DNA from: Phaeodactylibacter xiamenensis
GTDB lineage: Bacteria; Bacteroidota; Bacteroidia; Chitinophagales; Saprospiraceae
Direction: 5' to 3'
Assembly (NCBI RefSeq): GCF_000759025.1
Contig: NZ_JPOS01000038.1
Coordinates: forward strand, 62,001-126,000
DNA: 64,000 bases
Part shown: one piece after another, positions 1 to 8,469 of the stretch
Position numbering within the stretch: position 1 is the first letter of the stretch
Layout: each line of letters opens with the position of its first letter
Program-made: the position numbers and the translations under genes
The notes under the pieces: generated by a model
Told to the model about the DNA's origin: nothing
What the model saw: the letters and a program-made list of their open reading frames with translations, nothing else
The model's database searches: none

Positions 1-36
1 ATTTAGAGTATATTTGCATCTGCATTCATCTCTCAG

Positions 37-72
37 GGGTAACAGATTACCCGGAGATGGGGAGCGTGCTCC
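37..72. other. Two small stem-loops before the helicase promoter
   Basis: Two short perfect inverted repeats follow one another: GGGTAA/TTACCC at 37-52 and GGAGC/GCTCC at 61-72. They lie upstream of the likely promoter box at 139-146, so they more probably belong to the 3' end of an upstream transcript than to the helicase leader. No T-run follows, so termination is not clear. Confidence 0.25.
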
Positions 73-138
73 AACAAAAGCCTACTCCCACCTTTTTTTA
101 ACTGACCTATCTTTAGTGGGTGAGACGGCAAGGTAAGA

Positions 139-146
139 TACCTTTA
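139..146 (+). promoter_or_regulatory. Possible -7 box of the helicase gene (TACCTTTA)
   Basis: TACCTTTA differs by one base from the Bacteroidota -7 consensus TAnnTTTG. It lies about 60 bp before the helicase ATG. Consensus match only; no clear -33 box was identified. Confidence 0.3.
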
Positions 147-208
147 TAAATGATTGATACCTCCCATTCCCGTCAAACTGTTTAAGCTTAGGCATTTCAA
201 TTTATTCG

Positions 209-1468
209 ATGACTTTTCAAGATCTCGGGATTATTGATCCCATTCTTAAAGCACTTCGTGCTCAGGGCTACGAACAGCCCACACCTATCCAACAGCAAGC
301 CATTCCAAAACTACTTAAGGGTAAAGACCTGCTTGGCTGCGCGCAGACCGGCACCGGCAAAACTGCAGCTTTCTCCATTCCCATCCTGCAGCAAATGTAT
401 GAGGACCAAAGCTGGGACCGCCGCAGGCGTGAAATCAAGTGCCTGATCGTTGCGCCTACGCGGGAGCTGGCTATTCAAATTGATGAGAGCATTGCTGCCT
501 ACGGGCGGTTTCTCGACCTGCGCAATACGGTCATTTTTGGTGGCGTAAAGCAGGGGGCGCAGACTCGTGCCCTGAGCAAAGGCATTGACATTCTTACCGC
601 AACTCCCGGGCGTCTGCTTGACCTTATGGGGCAGGGTTACATTAGCCTGAAACATGTGCAGTTTGCGGTAATGGATGAAGCTGACCACATGCTCGACATG
701 GGCTTTATCCATGACATCAAGAAAATCGTGAAGCAGTTGCCGCAAGACCGGCAGTCTCTGTTCTTCTCTGCTACGATGTCACCGGAAATCCTGAAGCTCT
801 CCAAGGGCATTCTGGGGCATCCGGAGCGCATCACCATTAAACCGGAGCAGGCAACCGCCGAAAGGGTAGAGCAGAATGTCTACTTCGTCACTAAAAAGGA
901 CAAGCGTAAACTGCTCCTGCACCTGCTTAAGGAAAATGATGTGGATTCAGCCCTGGTGTTTTCCCGCACCAAGCACGGAGCCAACCGCATCGCCAATCAG
1001 CTGGATAAAGCAGGCATCAATGCCGCCGCTATCCACGGCAATAAGTCGCAGGGCGCCCGCCAAAAGGCACTGCAAAAGTTTAAGGACGGCAACCTGAATG
1101 TACTGGTCGCCACCGATATTGCGGCGCGTGGCATCGACGTAGACGAACTGTCCTACGTGGTCAACTTCGACCTGCCTAATGTACCAGAGACCTATGTACA
1201 CCGCATCGGCCGCACCGGGCGGGCGGATGCAAGCGGCGTAGCCCTTTCCTTCTGCGATGCGGAAGAGCGCGCCTACCTCAAAGACATTCAAAAGCTCATT
1301 GGGCAGTCTATTCCGGTGGTCGACGAACACCCTTTTCCGGATGATGGTACGGCACCGGAGCCAGCTAATGGCAATGGACAAAACCGTGGCGGAGGGCAGC
1401 GTTCCGGCCGTTCATCCAACGGAGGCAACCGCAATAAGCGACGGAGTAATAACCGGCGCCGGAACTAA
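209..1468 (+). CDS. rhlE: DEAD-box ATP-dependent RNA helicase, RhlE type
   Basis: Cytoplasmic helicase that unwinds short RNA duplexes using ATP, in ribosome assembly, RNA decay and cold adaptation. All family motifs are visible: Q motif around residues 20-30 ([10 protein letters not shown]), Walker A AQTGTGKT at 45-52, PTRELA, DEAD at 156-159, SAT, then the second RecA domain with [22 protein letters not shown] and HRIGRTGR. The tail (about residues 375-419) is Gly/Asn/Arg-rich and very basic, typical of RhlE-like RNA-binding extensions. The length of 419 aa is usual. The ATG at 209 begins exactly at the helicase core. It is monocistronic, ending at a strong terminator. Family assignment is firm; choosing RhlE among DEAD-box subfamilies is by overall resemblance. 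Confidence 0.93.
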   Translation: MTFQDLGIIDPILKALRAQGYEQPTPIQQQAIPKLLKGKDLLGCAQTGTGKTAAFSIPILQQMYEDQSWDRRRREIKCLIVAPTRELAIQIDESIAAYGRFLDLRNTVIFGGVKQGAQTRALSKGIDILTATPGRLLDLMGQGYISLKHVQFAVMDEADHMLDMGFIHDIKKIVKQLPQDRQSLFFSATMSPEILKLSKGILGHPERITIKPEQATAERVEQNVYFVTKKDKRKLLLHLLKENDVDSALVFSRTKHGANRIANQLDKAGINAAAIHGNKSQGARQKALQKFKDGNLNVLVATDIAARGIDVDELSYVVNFDLPNVPETYVHRIGRTGRADASGVALSFCDAEERAYLKDIQKLIGQSIPVVDEHPFPDDGTAPEPANGNGQNRGGGQRSGRSSNGGNRNKRRSNNRRRN

Positions 1469-1496
1469 TAACGAATAGTAAAACATCGTTAAAAAA

Positions 1497-1564
1497 GGCC
1501 GCCAAGGCTACCTGAGAAAGCGGGGGAACCCGTTCTTTGGTGGGCTTGGCGGCTTTGTTTTTTT
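1497..1564 (+). terminator. Strong rho-independent terminator after the helicase
   Basis: A long GC-rich stem pairs GGCCGCCAAG (from about 1498) with CTTGGCGGC (about 1544-1553), followed by TTTGTTTTTTT. An A-run lies on the other side, so it could work in both directions. Confidence 0.85.
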
Positions 1565-1567
1565 CGG

Positions 1568-1813
1568 ATGTCGCCGCAGTGGGGAATGCCCATTAGGCAG
1601 GAATTTCAGAATATGCTTAGTGATGGTGTAAAGGCCGATGATTTATTTAACGTAGTCAATAATACGAACCCCTCTTCAGGAATGTTCAATGGGATAGTAC
1701 TAGATGGTGGTCAGGTCATTGATATCAATAGCGGTCAGGAGCTGGGTCAATTAGCTATGAATAATCCAGATTTTTGGAAAAGCACATTCTTTGATTTTAT
1801 AAAGGTTGACTAA
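1568..1813 (+). CDS. Short AT-rich ORF, possible C-terminal remnant of a larger protein
   Basis: An 81-codon ORF starting immediately after the helicase terminator. The first dozen codons are GC-rich (SPQWGMPIRQEF) and the rest is AT-rich, as if an old junction lay near the start. I recognise no domain, and there is no signal peptide or membrane segment. The stop codon (1811-1813) is one base before the ATG of the next gene, so the two are probably translated together. Its position directly after a terminator, lack of a clear ribosome binding site and junction-like composition suggest a 3' fragment of a longer exchanged gene, for example the tail of a toxin whose body is gone. That function is a guess; it may also be a genuine small protein. 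Confidence 0.45.
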   Translation: MSPQWGMPIRQEFQNMLSDGVKADDLFNVVNNTNPSSGMFNGIVLDGGQVIDINSGQELGQLAMNNPDFWKSTFFDFIKVD

Positions 1814-1814
1814 A

Positions 1815-2936
1815 ATGCTGAATAGAACTCACATATTACAGATTTACAAATCACAGTTTGTTCTTTTCCCAGATAGCTTCGTTATCGCTGAAGGCAACGT
1901 GTTAATAAGAATGTCTTATGAGAAAAAGCCTCTGGCTAAAGTTCAGTTATCTGAAGGATTAGATGAAATAACTCGTTTTAACGACTCCCGGTTTATTGCT
2001 ACTTCCAACAAACGTAAAAGTAGTTATTTATTTGATAATCAATTAGAAATGACTGCTTCGAGAAAAACAGACGGCACTTTTGTTGTGAGTTCTGGTTTCA
2101 TGAATGAAGAGGAAGACTGCGGAGTCTTTTTTTCAAGACTTGTTAACTTTTATCCTGTTGAGAAAGAGGAAGGAGTGTTATTTCTAAAGTCAGGAAAAAT
2201 TATTACCCAGCCATTTTTCGAAAGACTGGAGACATGCAACAATAATTTATTTTCAAAAGAGGGACTTACCAAGCTCAAGAAAATTAACCTTTCTAGTGAA
2301 GAGATTGAATGGGCAAAGGATTTACGTGAGGTTGCCGAGTTAAGTCATACTCTTCAGGAAGAAGACAAAAGTAAAGGCAATACTTATAAAATATTAGCCG
2401 TCTCTAAAGGTAAGTTATTTCTTACTTTAGAGTGCGCCATAGCCGCCCTCGACCTCTCCACCGGCCAACTCCTCCAATCCTGGCACACCCTCCCCACCGG
2501 CACCACCGTTGGCCCGCAGCAGTCTACGGTATTACCGAACCCCGCGCATAGTGTGTTGCATGAGGAAGCAGGCAAGATACTGGGGCTGACCGGTTACTAC
2601 TACTGGGAGATCGACTTGCAGACCGGAGCGCTGCAGGCACAGGACTGTACCTCCGGGTTTAAGTCGAGGCGCTTGCGTGCTATGACCCGGCCGGTGTGTC
2701 AGGGCGACCACCTGTACTTCTCCTCAGACGAGGTATTCGAAAAGCCGGACGGGACGCTCGGGCACGATATCAAGCTCGCGGCATTCAACTGGCGTACCCG
2801 GCAGATAGACTGGGAGTGGGCTTTTGACCATCCCGGCGAAGGGCTATACCAAATCGGCATGCCCAAAGTACATGGCGATTATCTGGCGGCAGCCGATACG
2901 GGCGGGCAGTTACATCTATTCAAAAAAACAAGCTAA
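1815..2936 (+). CDS. Hypothetical protein with PQQ/WD-like repeats, chimeric composition
   Basis: A 373-aa protein from the ATG at 1815 (an in-frame TTG lies at 1806). It has no signal peptide. The C-terminal half carries beta-propeller-like repeats: AALDLSTGQLLQSW, YYWEIDLQTGALQ, AAFNWRTRQIDWEW and AADTGGQLHLF, of the kind seen in PQQ-like or quinoprotein-fold domains without enzymatic signatures. Up to about 2430 the DNA is AT-rich; from about 2435 on it is GC-rich like the chromosome, with the reading frame intact. It begins one base after the stop of the 81-aa ORF. One reading is an immunity-type gene whose 5' half was replaced by homologous recombination along with the upstream ORF. No family was recognised with confidence. 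Confidence 0.7.
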   Translation: MLNRTHILQIYKSQFVLFPDSFVIAEGNVLIRMSYEKKPLAKVQLSEGLDEITRFNDSRFIATSNKRKSSYLFDNQLEMTASRKTDGTFVVSSGFMNEEEDCGVFFSRLVNFYPVEKEEGVLFLKSGKIITQPFFERLETCNNNLFSKEGLTKLKKINLSSEEIEWAKDLREVAELSHTLQEEDKSKGNTYKILAVSKGKLFLTLECAIAALDLSTGQLLQSWHTLPTGTTVGPQQSTVLPNPAHSVLHEEAGKILGLTGYYYWEIDLQTGALQAQDCTSGFKSRRLRAMTRPVCQGDHLYFSSDEVFEKPDGTLGHDIKLAAFNWRTRQIDWEWAFDHPGEGLYQIGMPKVHGDYLAAADTGGQLHLFKKTS

Positions 2937-3178
2937 AACGGTTATCCACAGCGTGTATATAACCAATTGCACAAAAAACAGAAAGTGACCCAATCCTAGG
3001 GGACAACCCTCTGCAGTTAAGTGCGATAGCTGCTGGGGTGGAGCTTTTCGCTCTGCTCCAGCTTATCCACGAATGCTGCCGGGCTATTCAAGCAGTACCA
3101 TTTGTTACGCATACATCTACAGCTCCCGTTTTGCACGCTCATCCAAAGTTCCGTATTTTGAGGTAGAAACCTCAGCCT

Positions 3179-3577
3179 ATGAAAACCCTACTTCCCCTGC
3201 TGTTCTGCTGCTCATTGGCCCTTTGCGCTGCTGCGAGCGCTGCATCTTCCCTATCCGGTTATCGTTCCGCTGTGGCAGTTGAGCCAATAGCGCCAATGGA
3301 AGGGGCCATCGTGCCCCTGCCCGCCGATACCCTGCCTTATACAATAGAAGAAGCCCGTCGCAATATTAAAGCCGGGCGCCCTTTTCTGGTCATTGGGCTC
3401 GTGTCCGTATCCCCTCCCGTGCTATACCTTGCTGCTTTGGTTGGCGCCCCGGTTTTGCCACAACTGCTATTCGTCTTAGGGGCACTGTCATTGGTTTGGG
3501 GTGGGCTGAAATTTATTCGGGGGCGAATCCGCCTGCGCCGCCTCCGGGCTCACCGGCGGAACTCCCCGGGTGGCTGA
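3179..3577 (+). CDS. Small exported membrane protein, unknown function
   Basis: A 132-aa protein with an N-terminal hydrophobic signal-like segment (residues about 3-22, Leu/Ala/Cys-rich), a short polar stretch with proline and threonine, then two hydrophobic segments (about 68-85 and 90-108) and a very basic Arg-rich end. This predicts an inner-membrane protein with a cytoplasmic Arg-rich tail. Similar small two-helix proteins are common in Bacteroidota and poorly characterised. The ATG at 3179 is the first one in front of the signal-like region. About 240 bp before it and 200 bp after it show no other gene. Confidence 0.6.
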   Translation: MKTLLPLLFCCSLALCAAASAASSLSGYRSAVAVEPIAPMEGAIVPLPADTLPYTIEEARRNIKAGRPFLVIGLVSVSPPVLYLAALVGAPVLPQLLFVLGALSLVWGGLKFIRGRIRLRRLRAHRRNSPGG

Positions 3578-3781
3578 CCGCTCAATGCCTTTATCTCTGG
3601 TTCATCAGCCGGGAGCACTTTGACGAGAACGCGCTATCCTGATGACCCAAAAGATCCTCGTGATTACCGTTGCGCTGGGGTGGTAGGTCTCCCGCCAAAA
3701 AACCAAGGTTACTTTTTACTGTAAAAATACTCTATATTAGGCAAGTCAATTGCCCACCCCAAAGCCGGAAAAGCCTTAAGT

Positions 3782-5659
3782 ATGAACGTGAATTACCGCC
3801 TCGCCTGGCTGCTAGCCCTACTCTGGCTGTCTGCCTGTACTCCTGACCCTGAGCTGCCACCGGAGACAGAACCGGAGCCTGAGCTTGCCCTGCCCTTCAC
3901 AGCCATGGATCTATCGGACCTCTCCGGCTTTCAATCGGGTCCTGACAACTGGGCCATCGCCGGAGGTGCCTACGCCGACCGCTCCAAACCACTGACGATG
4001 GAGCCCCTCGAAGGCACGGGCGTGGTGGTGAATACTGCTCCTCCAAGGTCCGGAGCGCACCTGTTCACTGCCTTTGAACACGGCGATATTGAACTGGAGC
4101 TGGAGGTGATGACTGCGAAAAATTCCAATTCCGGGATTTACCTGCAGGGGCGCTATGAGATACAGGTGTTTGACAGTTGGGGTGTGAAAACGCCGCAGCA
4201 TTCCGATATGTGCGGCATTTATCAGCGGTGGGACGATGACGCTCCCAAAGGCGAACGTGGCTACGAAGGCCACCCACCCATGATGAATGCAGCAAAAGCG
4301 CCCGGGCTGTGGCAGCAGGTGCGCATCCTGTTCCATGCGCCCCGGTTTGACGATAACGGGCAGAAGGTACAGAATGCCGAGTTTCGGGAAGTCTGGCTCA
4401 ACGGCATCAAAGTGCACGAGAACGTGGAACTGACCGGGCCGACCCGCGCTGCGCTCTTTACGGATGAAGCCCCCACCGGCCCCATTATGCTGCAGGGCGA
4501 CCACGGGCCGGTCGCTTACCGCAATATCCGGTACAAACGGTACGATAATCCGCCGGTTGAAACCCGCAACCTCACCGTAGCACAGTACGAAACCCGGCAA
4601 GAGGAGATACCGGATTGGGATACTCTGGAGTTACAGTCCAATACACCGGTAGATTCCATTTCCTTTTATCAGGCAGGCACCCGGGCCGGCTTCGCCCTAA
4701 TTTACGATGGCGTATTGGCTGTGCCGGCAACCGGCGATTATCTCTTCACCACTTATGCCAACCACACCGCCATCCGGGTTATTGTTGGTCAGGATACCTT
4801 ATTTGACCGGGATAATAGCTATTCCATGGGTGCCAAAGCAAGGGCGATTACCGGTCTCTCAGCGGGGACGGTCCCGTTTCAACTGGTCCTTCACAAACCC
4901 GGGCGTGGCTGGCGGCGGGGCTTTGGGCTGGAAGTGGAAGGCCCGGGTATCGAACGGCATACGCTTACGACCCCAGCCTCTGCAAAACAAGGCCCCAAAC
5001 CTGAGCCCATTATCATAGCTGCCGAAACGCAGGCTACCCTGCAGCGCTGCTTCATGCTGCACGAAGGCAAAAAACGCACACATGCCGTAGCCGTTGCCAC
5101 ACCGCAAGGGCTTCATTATGCCTACGACGTAGAGCGGGGTACCCTGCTCAAAGCCTGGTCGGGCGGCTTCCTGGACGCCACCGACATGTGGCACGAGCGG
5201 GGCGAGGCACAGTTGGGTCAGCCCCTGGGCATGGTCATCGCCTTCCACAGCGACCCTGAATTGTACGCCTTGAAGGACGAAAAGACAGCCTGGCCAGATA
5301 CCCTGACTGCCAGTCAAACCTATCGGCAGAAGGGCTACGAACTTGACGCTGAAGGGCACCCCACCTTTTTGTATCAGGTGGATGGCACTTCCGTGAACGT
5401 ACAGCACCGTCCTGCTGCAGGGGAGCGCCGTTTGACCCGCATCCTAACGATTACCAATGGCGATGGCTTGTGGCTGAAACTAGGCGATGGTAAGACGATC
5501 GAGGAATTGCCCGATGGCACTTATGCTGTCAATAACCATCAGTACCTGGTCGACCTTGGGGAAAAGGAAGCTAAACTCCGGCAGTCCAACGGGCAAATGG
5601 AGTTGTTGCTCGCCCTCAGCCCTGGTGCACAAACCATCGAATACGACATCATCTGGTAA
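3782..5659 (+). CDS. Lipoprotein with DUF1080 (3-keto-disaccharide hydrolase-like) and PA14-like domains
   Basis: A 625-aa lipoprotein: signal peptide ending in the lipobox LSAC with Cys19, then an acidic linker. Residues about 40-260 form a DUF1080/concanavalin-like domain (YEIQVFDSWG, a GIYQRWDDDAPKG stretch, then GPIMLQGDHGPVAYRNIRYK), a family linked to 3-keto-glycoside hydrolysis. Residues about 290-400 look PA14-like (FALIYDGVLAVPATGDYLFTT). The last 200 residues form a beta-rich domain that I know in this company but cannot name. The neighbour 11 bp downstream is a sorbosone-dehydrogenase-like protein, so the two are probably one operon acting on sugars outside the cytoplasm. DUF1080 is fairly certain, the substrate unknown. 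Confidence 0.85.
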   Translation: MNVNYRLAWLLALLWLSACTPDPELPPETEPEPELALPFTAMDLSDLSGFQSGPDNWAIAGGAYADRSKPLTMEPLEGTGVVVNTAPPRSGAHLFTAFEHGDIELELEVMTAKNSNSGIYLQGRYEIQVFDSWGVKTPQHSDMCGIYQRWDDDAPKGERGYEGHPPMMNAAKAPGLWQQVRILFHAPRFDDNGQKVQNAEFREVWLNGIKVHENVELTGPTRAALFTDEAPTGPIMLQGDHGPVAYRNIRYKRYDNPPVETRNLTVAQYETRQEEIPDWDTLELQSNTPVDSISFYQAGTRAGFALIYDGVLAVPATGDYLFTTYANHTAIRVIVGQDTLFDRDNSYSMGAKARAITGLSAGTVPFQLVLHKPGRGWRRGFGLEVEGPGIERHTLTTPASAKQGPKPEPIIIAAETQATLQRCFMLHEGKKRTHAVAVATPQGLHYAYDVERGTLLKAWSGGFLDATDMWHERGEAQLGQPLGMVIAFHSDPELYALKDEKTAWPDTLTASQTYRQKGYELDAEGHPTFLYQVDGTSVNVQHRPAAGERRLTRILTITNGDGLWLKLGDGKTIEELPDGTYAVNNHQYLVDLGEKEAKLRQSNGQMELLLALSPGAQTIEYDIIW

Positions 5660-5670
5660 ATTTACAGACC

Positions 5671-7599
5671 ATGAGATCCTTTTTGACCTTCGTATTTTGC
5701 AGCCTGCTGGGCGGCCTATTCGCACAGCAAGACCCCATGTCTGCCTATTATAAAATTGTGGATGTCCCCATTCCGGACGAAGTCGTGCTGGAAGTCGGCG
5801 GGCTGGCCCTCAATGATCAGGATCAGCTGGGCGTCTCCACCCGCCGGGGCGAGGTCTGGCTCATTGACCGCCCGTACAGCAAAAATCCAGACTACAGCTT
5901 GTTTGCCAAAGGCCTGCACGAGCCCCTGGGGCTGGCTTTTCGTGACAACGGTTTCTACGCCACCCAGCGGGGCGAGCTGACCCGCCTGGAGGACCGCGAT
6001 GGCAATGGCAAAGCCGATGTCTTTCGCACGGTCTACTCCTGGCCCCTTTCGGGGAATTACCACGACTATTCCTACGGCCCGAAGTTCCTGCCCGGTGGCG
6101 ATATGCTGGTGACCCTCAACCTCTCCTGGATTGGGCACGGCGCGAGCCTGTCCAAATGGCGGGGCTGGCTGCTGAAGATTACCCCGGAGGGCGATATGGA
6201 GCCTTTGGCTACCGGCTTGCGTTCTCCTGCGGGCTTTATGGTGAATGAAAAAGGCGATATCTTCTATACCGAAAATCAGGGCGACTGGGTTGGCTCCGGG
6301 CGGATGACGCACTTGGAAAAAGGCGATTTTGCCGGTAACCCGGCCGGGTTGCGCTGGGCAGCCGAACCTAACTCGCCGGTAAAGTTGGCTGCTGGTAGCA
6401 TCCCGGATTATCCGGGCATGTCTTTATTCGAATACGCCAAAAAGGTCCCTGCGGTAAAAGCGCCTGCCGTATGGTTCCCGCACACCATTCTGGGTATTTC
6501 CACCTCTGATATTCTGGTGGACAATACCGGTGGCCAGTTCGGCCCTTTCGAAGGACAGTGGTTTGTAGGCGATCAGGGGCACAGCAAAATCATGCGGGTG
6601 TACATGGAAGAGATTGACGGGGTCTATCAGGGCGCAGCATTCGGGTTTATCGATGGCTTCGCTTCCGGCATTCTGCGGATGATTTGGGGTAGTGACAACA
6701 GCATGTTCGTAGGCATGACGAGCCGGGGCTGGCCCGCTACCGGAAAGGCGCCCTATGGTTTGCAGCGGCTGGTGTGGTCGGGCAAAACGCCATTCGAAAT
6801 CAAAACTATGCAGGCGAAGCCCGATGGTTTTCTGCTCACCTTCACAGAACCGGTGAGCAAAAGCACGGGCAGTGATCCGGCTTCCTACGCGGTCACCTCC
6901 TTCAATTACGAATACCACAAGACCTACGGCAGCCCCATCGTAGATCAGCAGGATGGAGAAGTGTATCAGGTGGAGCTTAGTGAGGATGGGCTTTCTGCAC
7001 GCTTGTTGGTGAAAGGCATGCGCCTGGGCTTCATACATCAGGTGGTGGCGGAGGGCCTGCGCTCCCGTGCCGGTAAGCCACTGTTGCACAATACCGGCTA
7101 TTACACCCTTAATACGGTGCCGGGCGGACAGCTGAAATCTGTAGCTATAGGCTCTGCGGAGGATGGGGCTGCAGATGCTGGCCCTACAAAGCGCCCCAAT
7201 ACCATGCCCGCTTCCTGGACAGATGGGCCGGATGTGGAACTTAATTTGGGGACCAAACCCGGCCTCAAATACGATGAAACCGTACTTATGGTGGACGCCG
7301 GTACCAAAGTCAAACTGACCTTCAGCAACAGCGATGATATGCTGCACAACCTCGTCATCGTCAAGCCAGGCGACGCTGTGGGCAAAGTGGCGGAGTTGTC
7401 CATGAAATTGGGCTTGAAAGGAGAGGAGATGAACTACGTACCGGAGTCGGATCTGATTTTGTACCACACGGGTATCCTGCAACCAGAGACCTCTGAGACG
7501 CTGTACTTTACCGCTCCCAAAGAACCAGGGTACTACATGTATGTCTGCACTTTCCCCGGGCACGCACAGGTGATGCGGGGCACGCTGATGGTGGAGTAG
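5671..7599 (+). CDS. Secreted sorbosone/glucose dehydrogenase-like propeller fused to a blue-copper domain
   Basis: A 642-aa exported protein (signal peptide to about residue 19, GGLFAQ). Residues about 30-370 resemble the soluble aldose/sorbosone dehydrogenase beta-propeller, with GLAFRDNGFYATQRGELTRL, LATGLRSPAGF and the GQWFVGDQGHSKIMRV strand. A beta-rich linker follows. The last 125 residues are an azurin/plastocyanin-like cupredoxin with the expected ligands His559 (MLHNLV), Cys626 (CTFPGH), His631 and Met635. In related proteins the electron acceptor is often a c-type cytochrome; no CxxCH is present here, so the copper domain could take that role. Co-oriented with the DUF1080 lipoprotein 11 bp upstream. 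The domain calls are good; catalytic activity and cofactor are inferred. Confidence 0.88.
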   Translation: MRSFLTFVFCSLLGGLFAQQDPMSAYYKIVDVPIPDEVVLEVGGLALNDQDQLGVSTRRGEVWLIDRPYSKNPDYSLFAKGLHEPLGLAFRDNGFYATQRGELTRLEDRDGNGKADVFRTVYSWPLSGNYHDYSYGPKFLPGGDMLVTLNLSWIGHGASLSKWRGWLLKITPEGDMEPLATGLRSPAGFMVNEKGDIFYTENQGDWVGSGRMTHLEKGDFAGNPAGLRWAAEPNSPVKLAAGSIPDYPGMSLFEYAKKVPAVKAPAVWFPHTILGISTSDILVDNTGGQFGPFEGQWFVGDQGHSKIMRVYMEEIDGVYQGAAFGFIDGFASGILRMIWGSDNSMFVGMTSRGWPATGKAPYGLQRLVWSGKTPFEIKTMQAKPDGFLLTFTEPVSKSTGSDPASYAVTSFNYEYHKTYGSPIVDQQDGEVYQVELSEDGLSARLLVKGMRLGFIHQVVAEGLRSRAGKPLLHNTGYYTLNTVPGGQLKSVAIGSAEDGAADAGPTKRPNTMPASWTDGPDVELNLGTKPGLKYDETVLMVDAGTKVKLTFSNSDDMLHNLVIVKPGDAVGKVAELSMKLGLKGEEMNYVPESDLILYHTGILQPETSETLYFTAPKEPGYYMYVCTFPGHAQVMRGTLMVE

Positions 7600-7602
7600 G
7601 GG

Positions 7603-8175
7603 CTATTCAAACTTCAGGCCGTAGCCTTGCAGCAAGCGCCATGCTTCCTGCCGGGCGAAACGGGCCCCTTTCAGGTCAGTGTGGGCTGGATGGATGGTGA
7701 AATTTTCTGCCGTCCGGAAGTCGGCATTTTGCAGTTGGGCATTCTCAAAGCGGGCATCCGTCAGGTCGGTGCCGCTAAAGTCAGCTCCTTTGAGTGAGGT
7801 GCCGGTGAAGTCCGCCTCCCGTACCGAGCAGTCCGAAAAGACAGTGCCTTCCATCGGCAGGGCTCCAAAAACGCCGTAGTCGAGCTGGCATTTTTCAAAC
7901 CGGAGCTGCAGCAACAAAGGCTTGCAGTCTTCCCATGCGACCCCCAACAGTCTGCACCCGGCAAAAGTGACTTCCTGGAAAGCCGTGCCCGCCACCTCCG
8001 CGTTGCTCAGGTCACAATCCTCAAAACGACATTCTGTAAAGCGGCAATCCATAAAATTTGCATTGGAGAACTGGCAATTGCGGAATACACAGTTGATGTA
8101 AATACCGACCGACAAGGGCTCCGTGGCGGTATCCCAGTGCTCAAAGGTTTGATCTTCAGTCAAAGGCAGGCTCAT
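7603..8175 (-). CDS. Pentapeptide-repeat protein, Qnr/MfpA-like
   Basis: A 190-aa protein made almost entirely of A(D/N)LXX-type pentapeptides: CVFRNCQFSNANF, then CRFTECRFEDCDL, and later the ADFTGTSLKGADFSGTDL stretch. These build a right-handed quadrilateral beta-helix. The length, the non-repeat interruption near residue 100 and the C-terminal helix (about residues 165-190, for dimerisation) fit the Qnr subgroup, which mimics DNA and can protect gyrase from quinolones. No signal peptide, so cytoplasmic. It converges on the copper-dehydrogenase gene with only three bases between. A real role in drug resistance cannot be claimed from sequence alone. Confidence 0.85.
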   Translation of the reverse strand: MSLPLTEDQTFEHWDTATEPLSVGIYINCVFRNCQFSNANFMDCRFTECRFEDCDLSNAEVAGTAFQEVTFAGCRLLGVAWEDCKPLLLQLRFEKCQLDYGVFGALPMEGTVFSDCSVREADFTGTSLKGADFSGTDLTDARFENAQLQNADFRTAENFTIHPAHTDLKGARFARQEAWRLLQGYGLKFE

Positions 8176-8373
8176 GAGGGTTAGTGTTAGTTTATACTGA
8201 CGATTAAGTGGTTTGCCATAGCAAACCTACTCAATGTCAGCATTTACGCTGGGAAGTGGCTTGCTCTTGCCCTGACAAGCTAAGCTTCGTCACGGGCCGA
8301 TGTCGCAAACCACTTCGTTGTGCGTATAACACAAACATAATTGTCTGTGGCTTGGTCAAAGGTAAAAAAGCTT

Positions 8374-8381
8374 TACCTTCG
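8374..8381 (+). promoter_or_regulatory. Possible promoter of the SulP gene (TACCTTCG)
   Basis: TACCTTCG matches the Bacteroidota -7 box at all but one position and has a TTG at 8352-8354, 19 bp upstream, the usual -33/-7 spacing. It lies inside the longest open frame, supporting the downstream ATG at 8470 as the true start. Confidence 0.45.
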
Positions 8382-8469
8382 CGCCTTCCTTTTGAGAGCT
8401 TGCCCTAACCTTTCCAGAAAAATACTAATGTCCCGGTCGGCTGCCGGGCACCAAACTACTGTGTACTAT

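Noticed and set aside
37-72. Riboswitch or cold-shock leader for the helicase
   Set aside because: The stem-loops lie upstream of the likely promoter box and match no known leader.
8341-8469. Longer SulP start
   Set aside because: A promoter-like TTG/TACCTTCG pair sits inside it, and SulP families start near the MKKLFNLF position.
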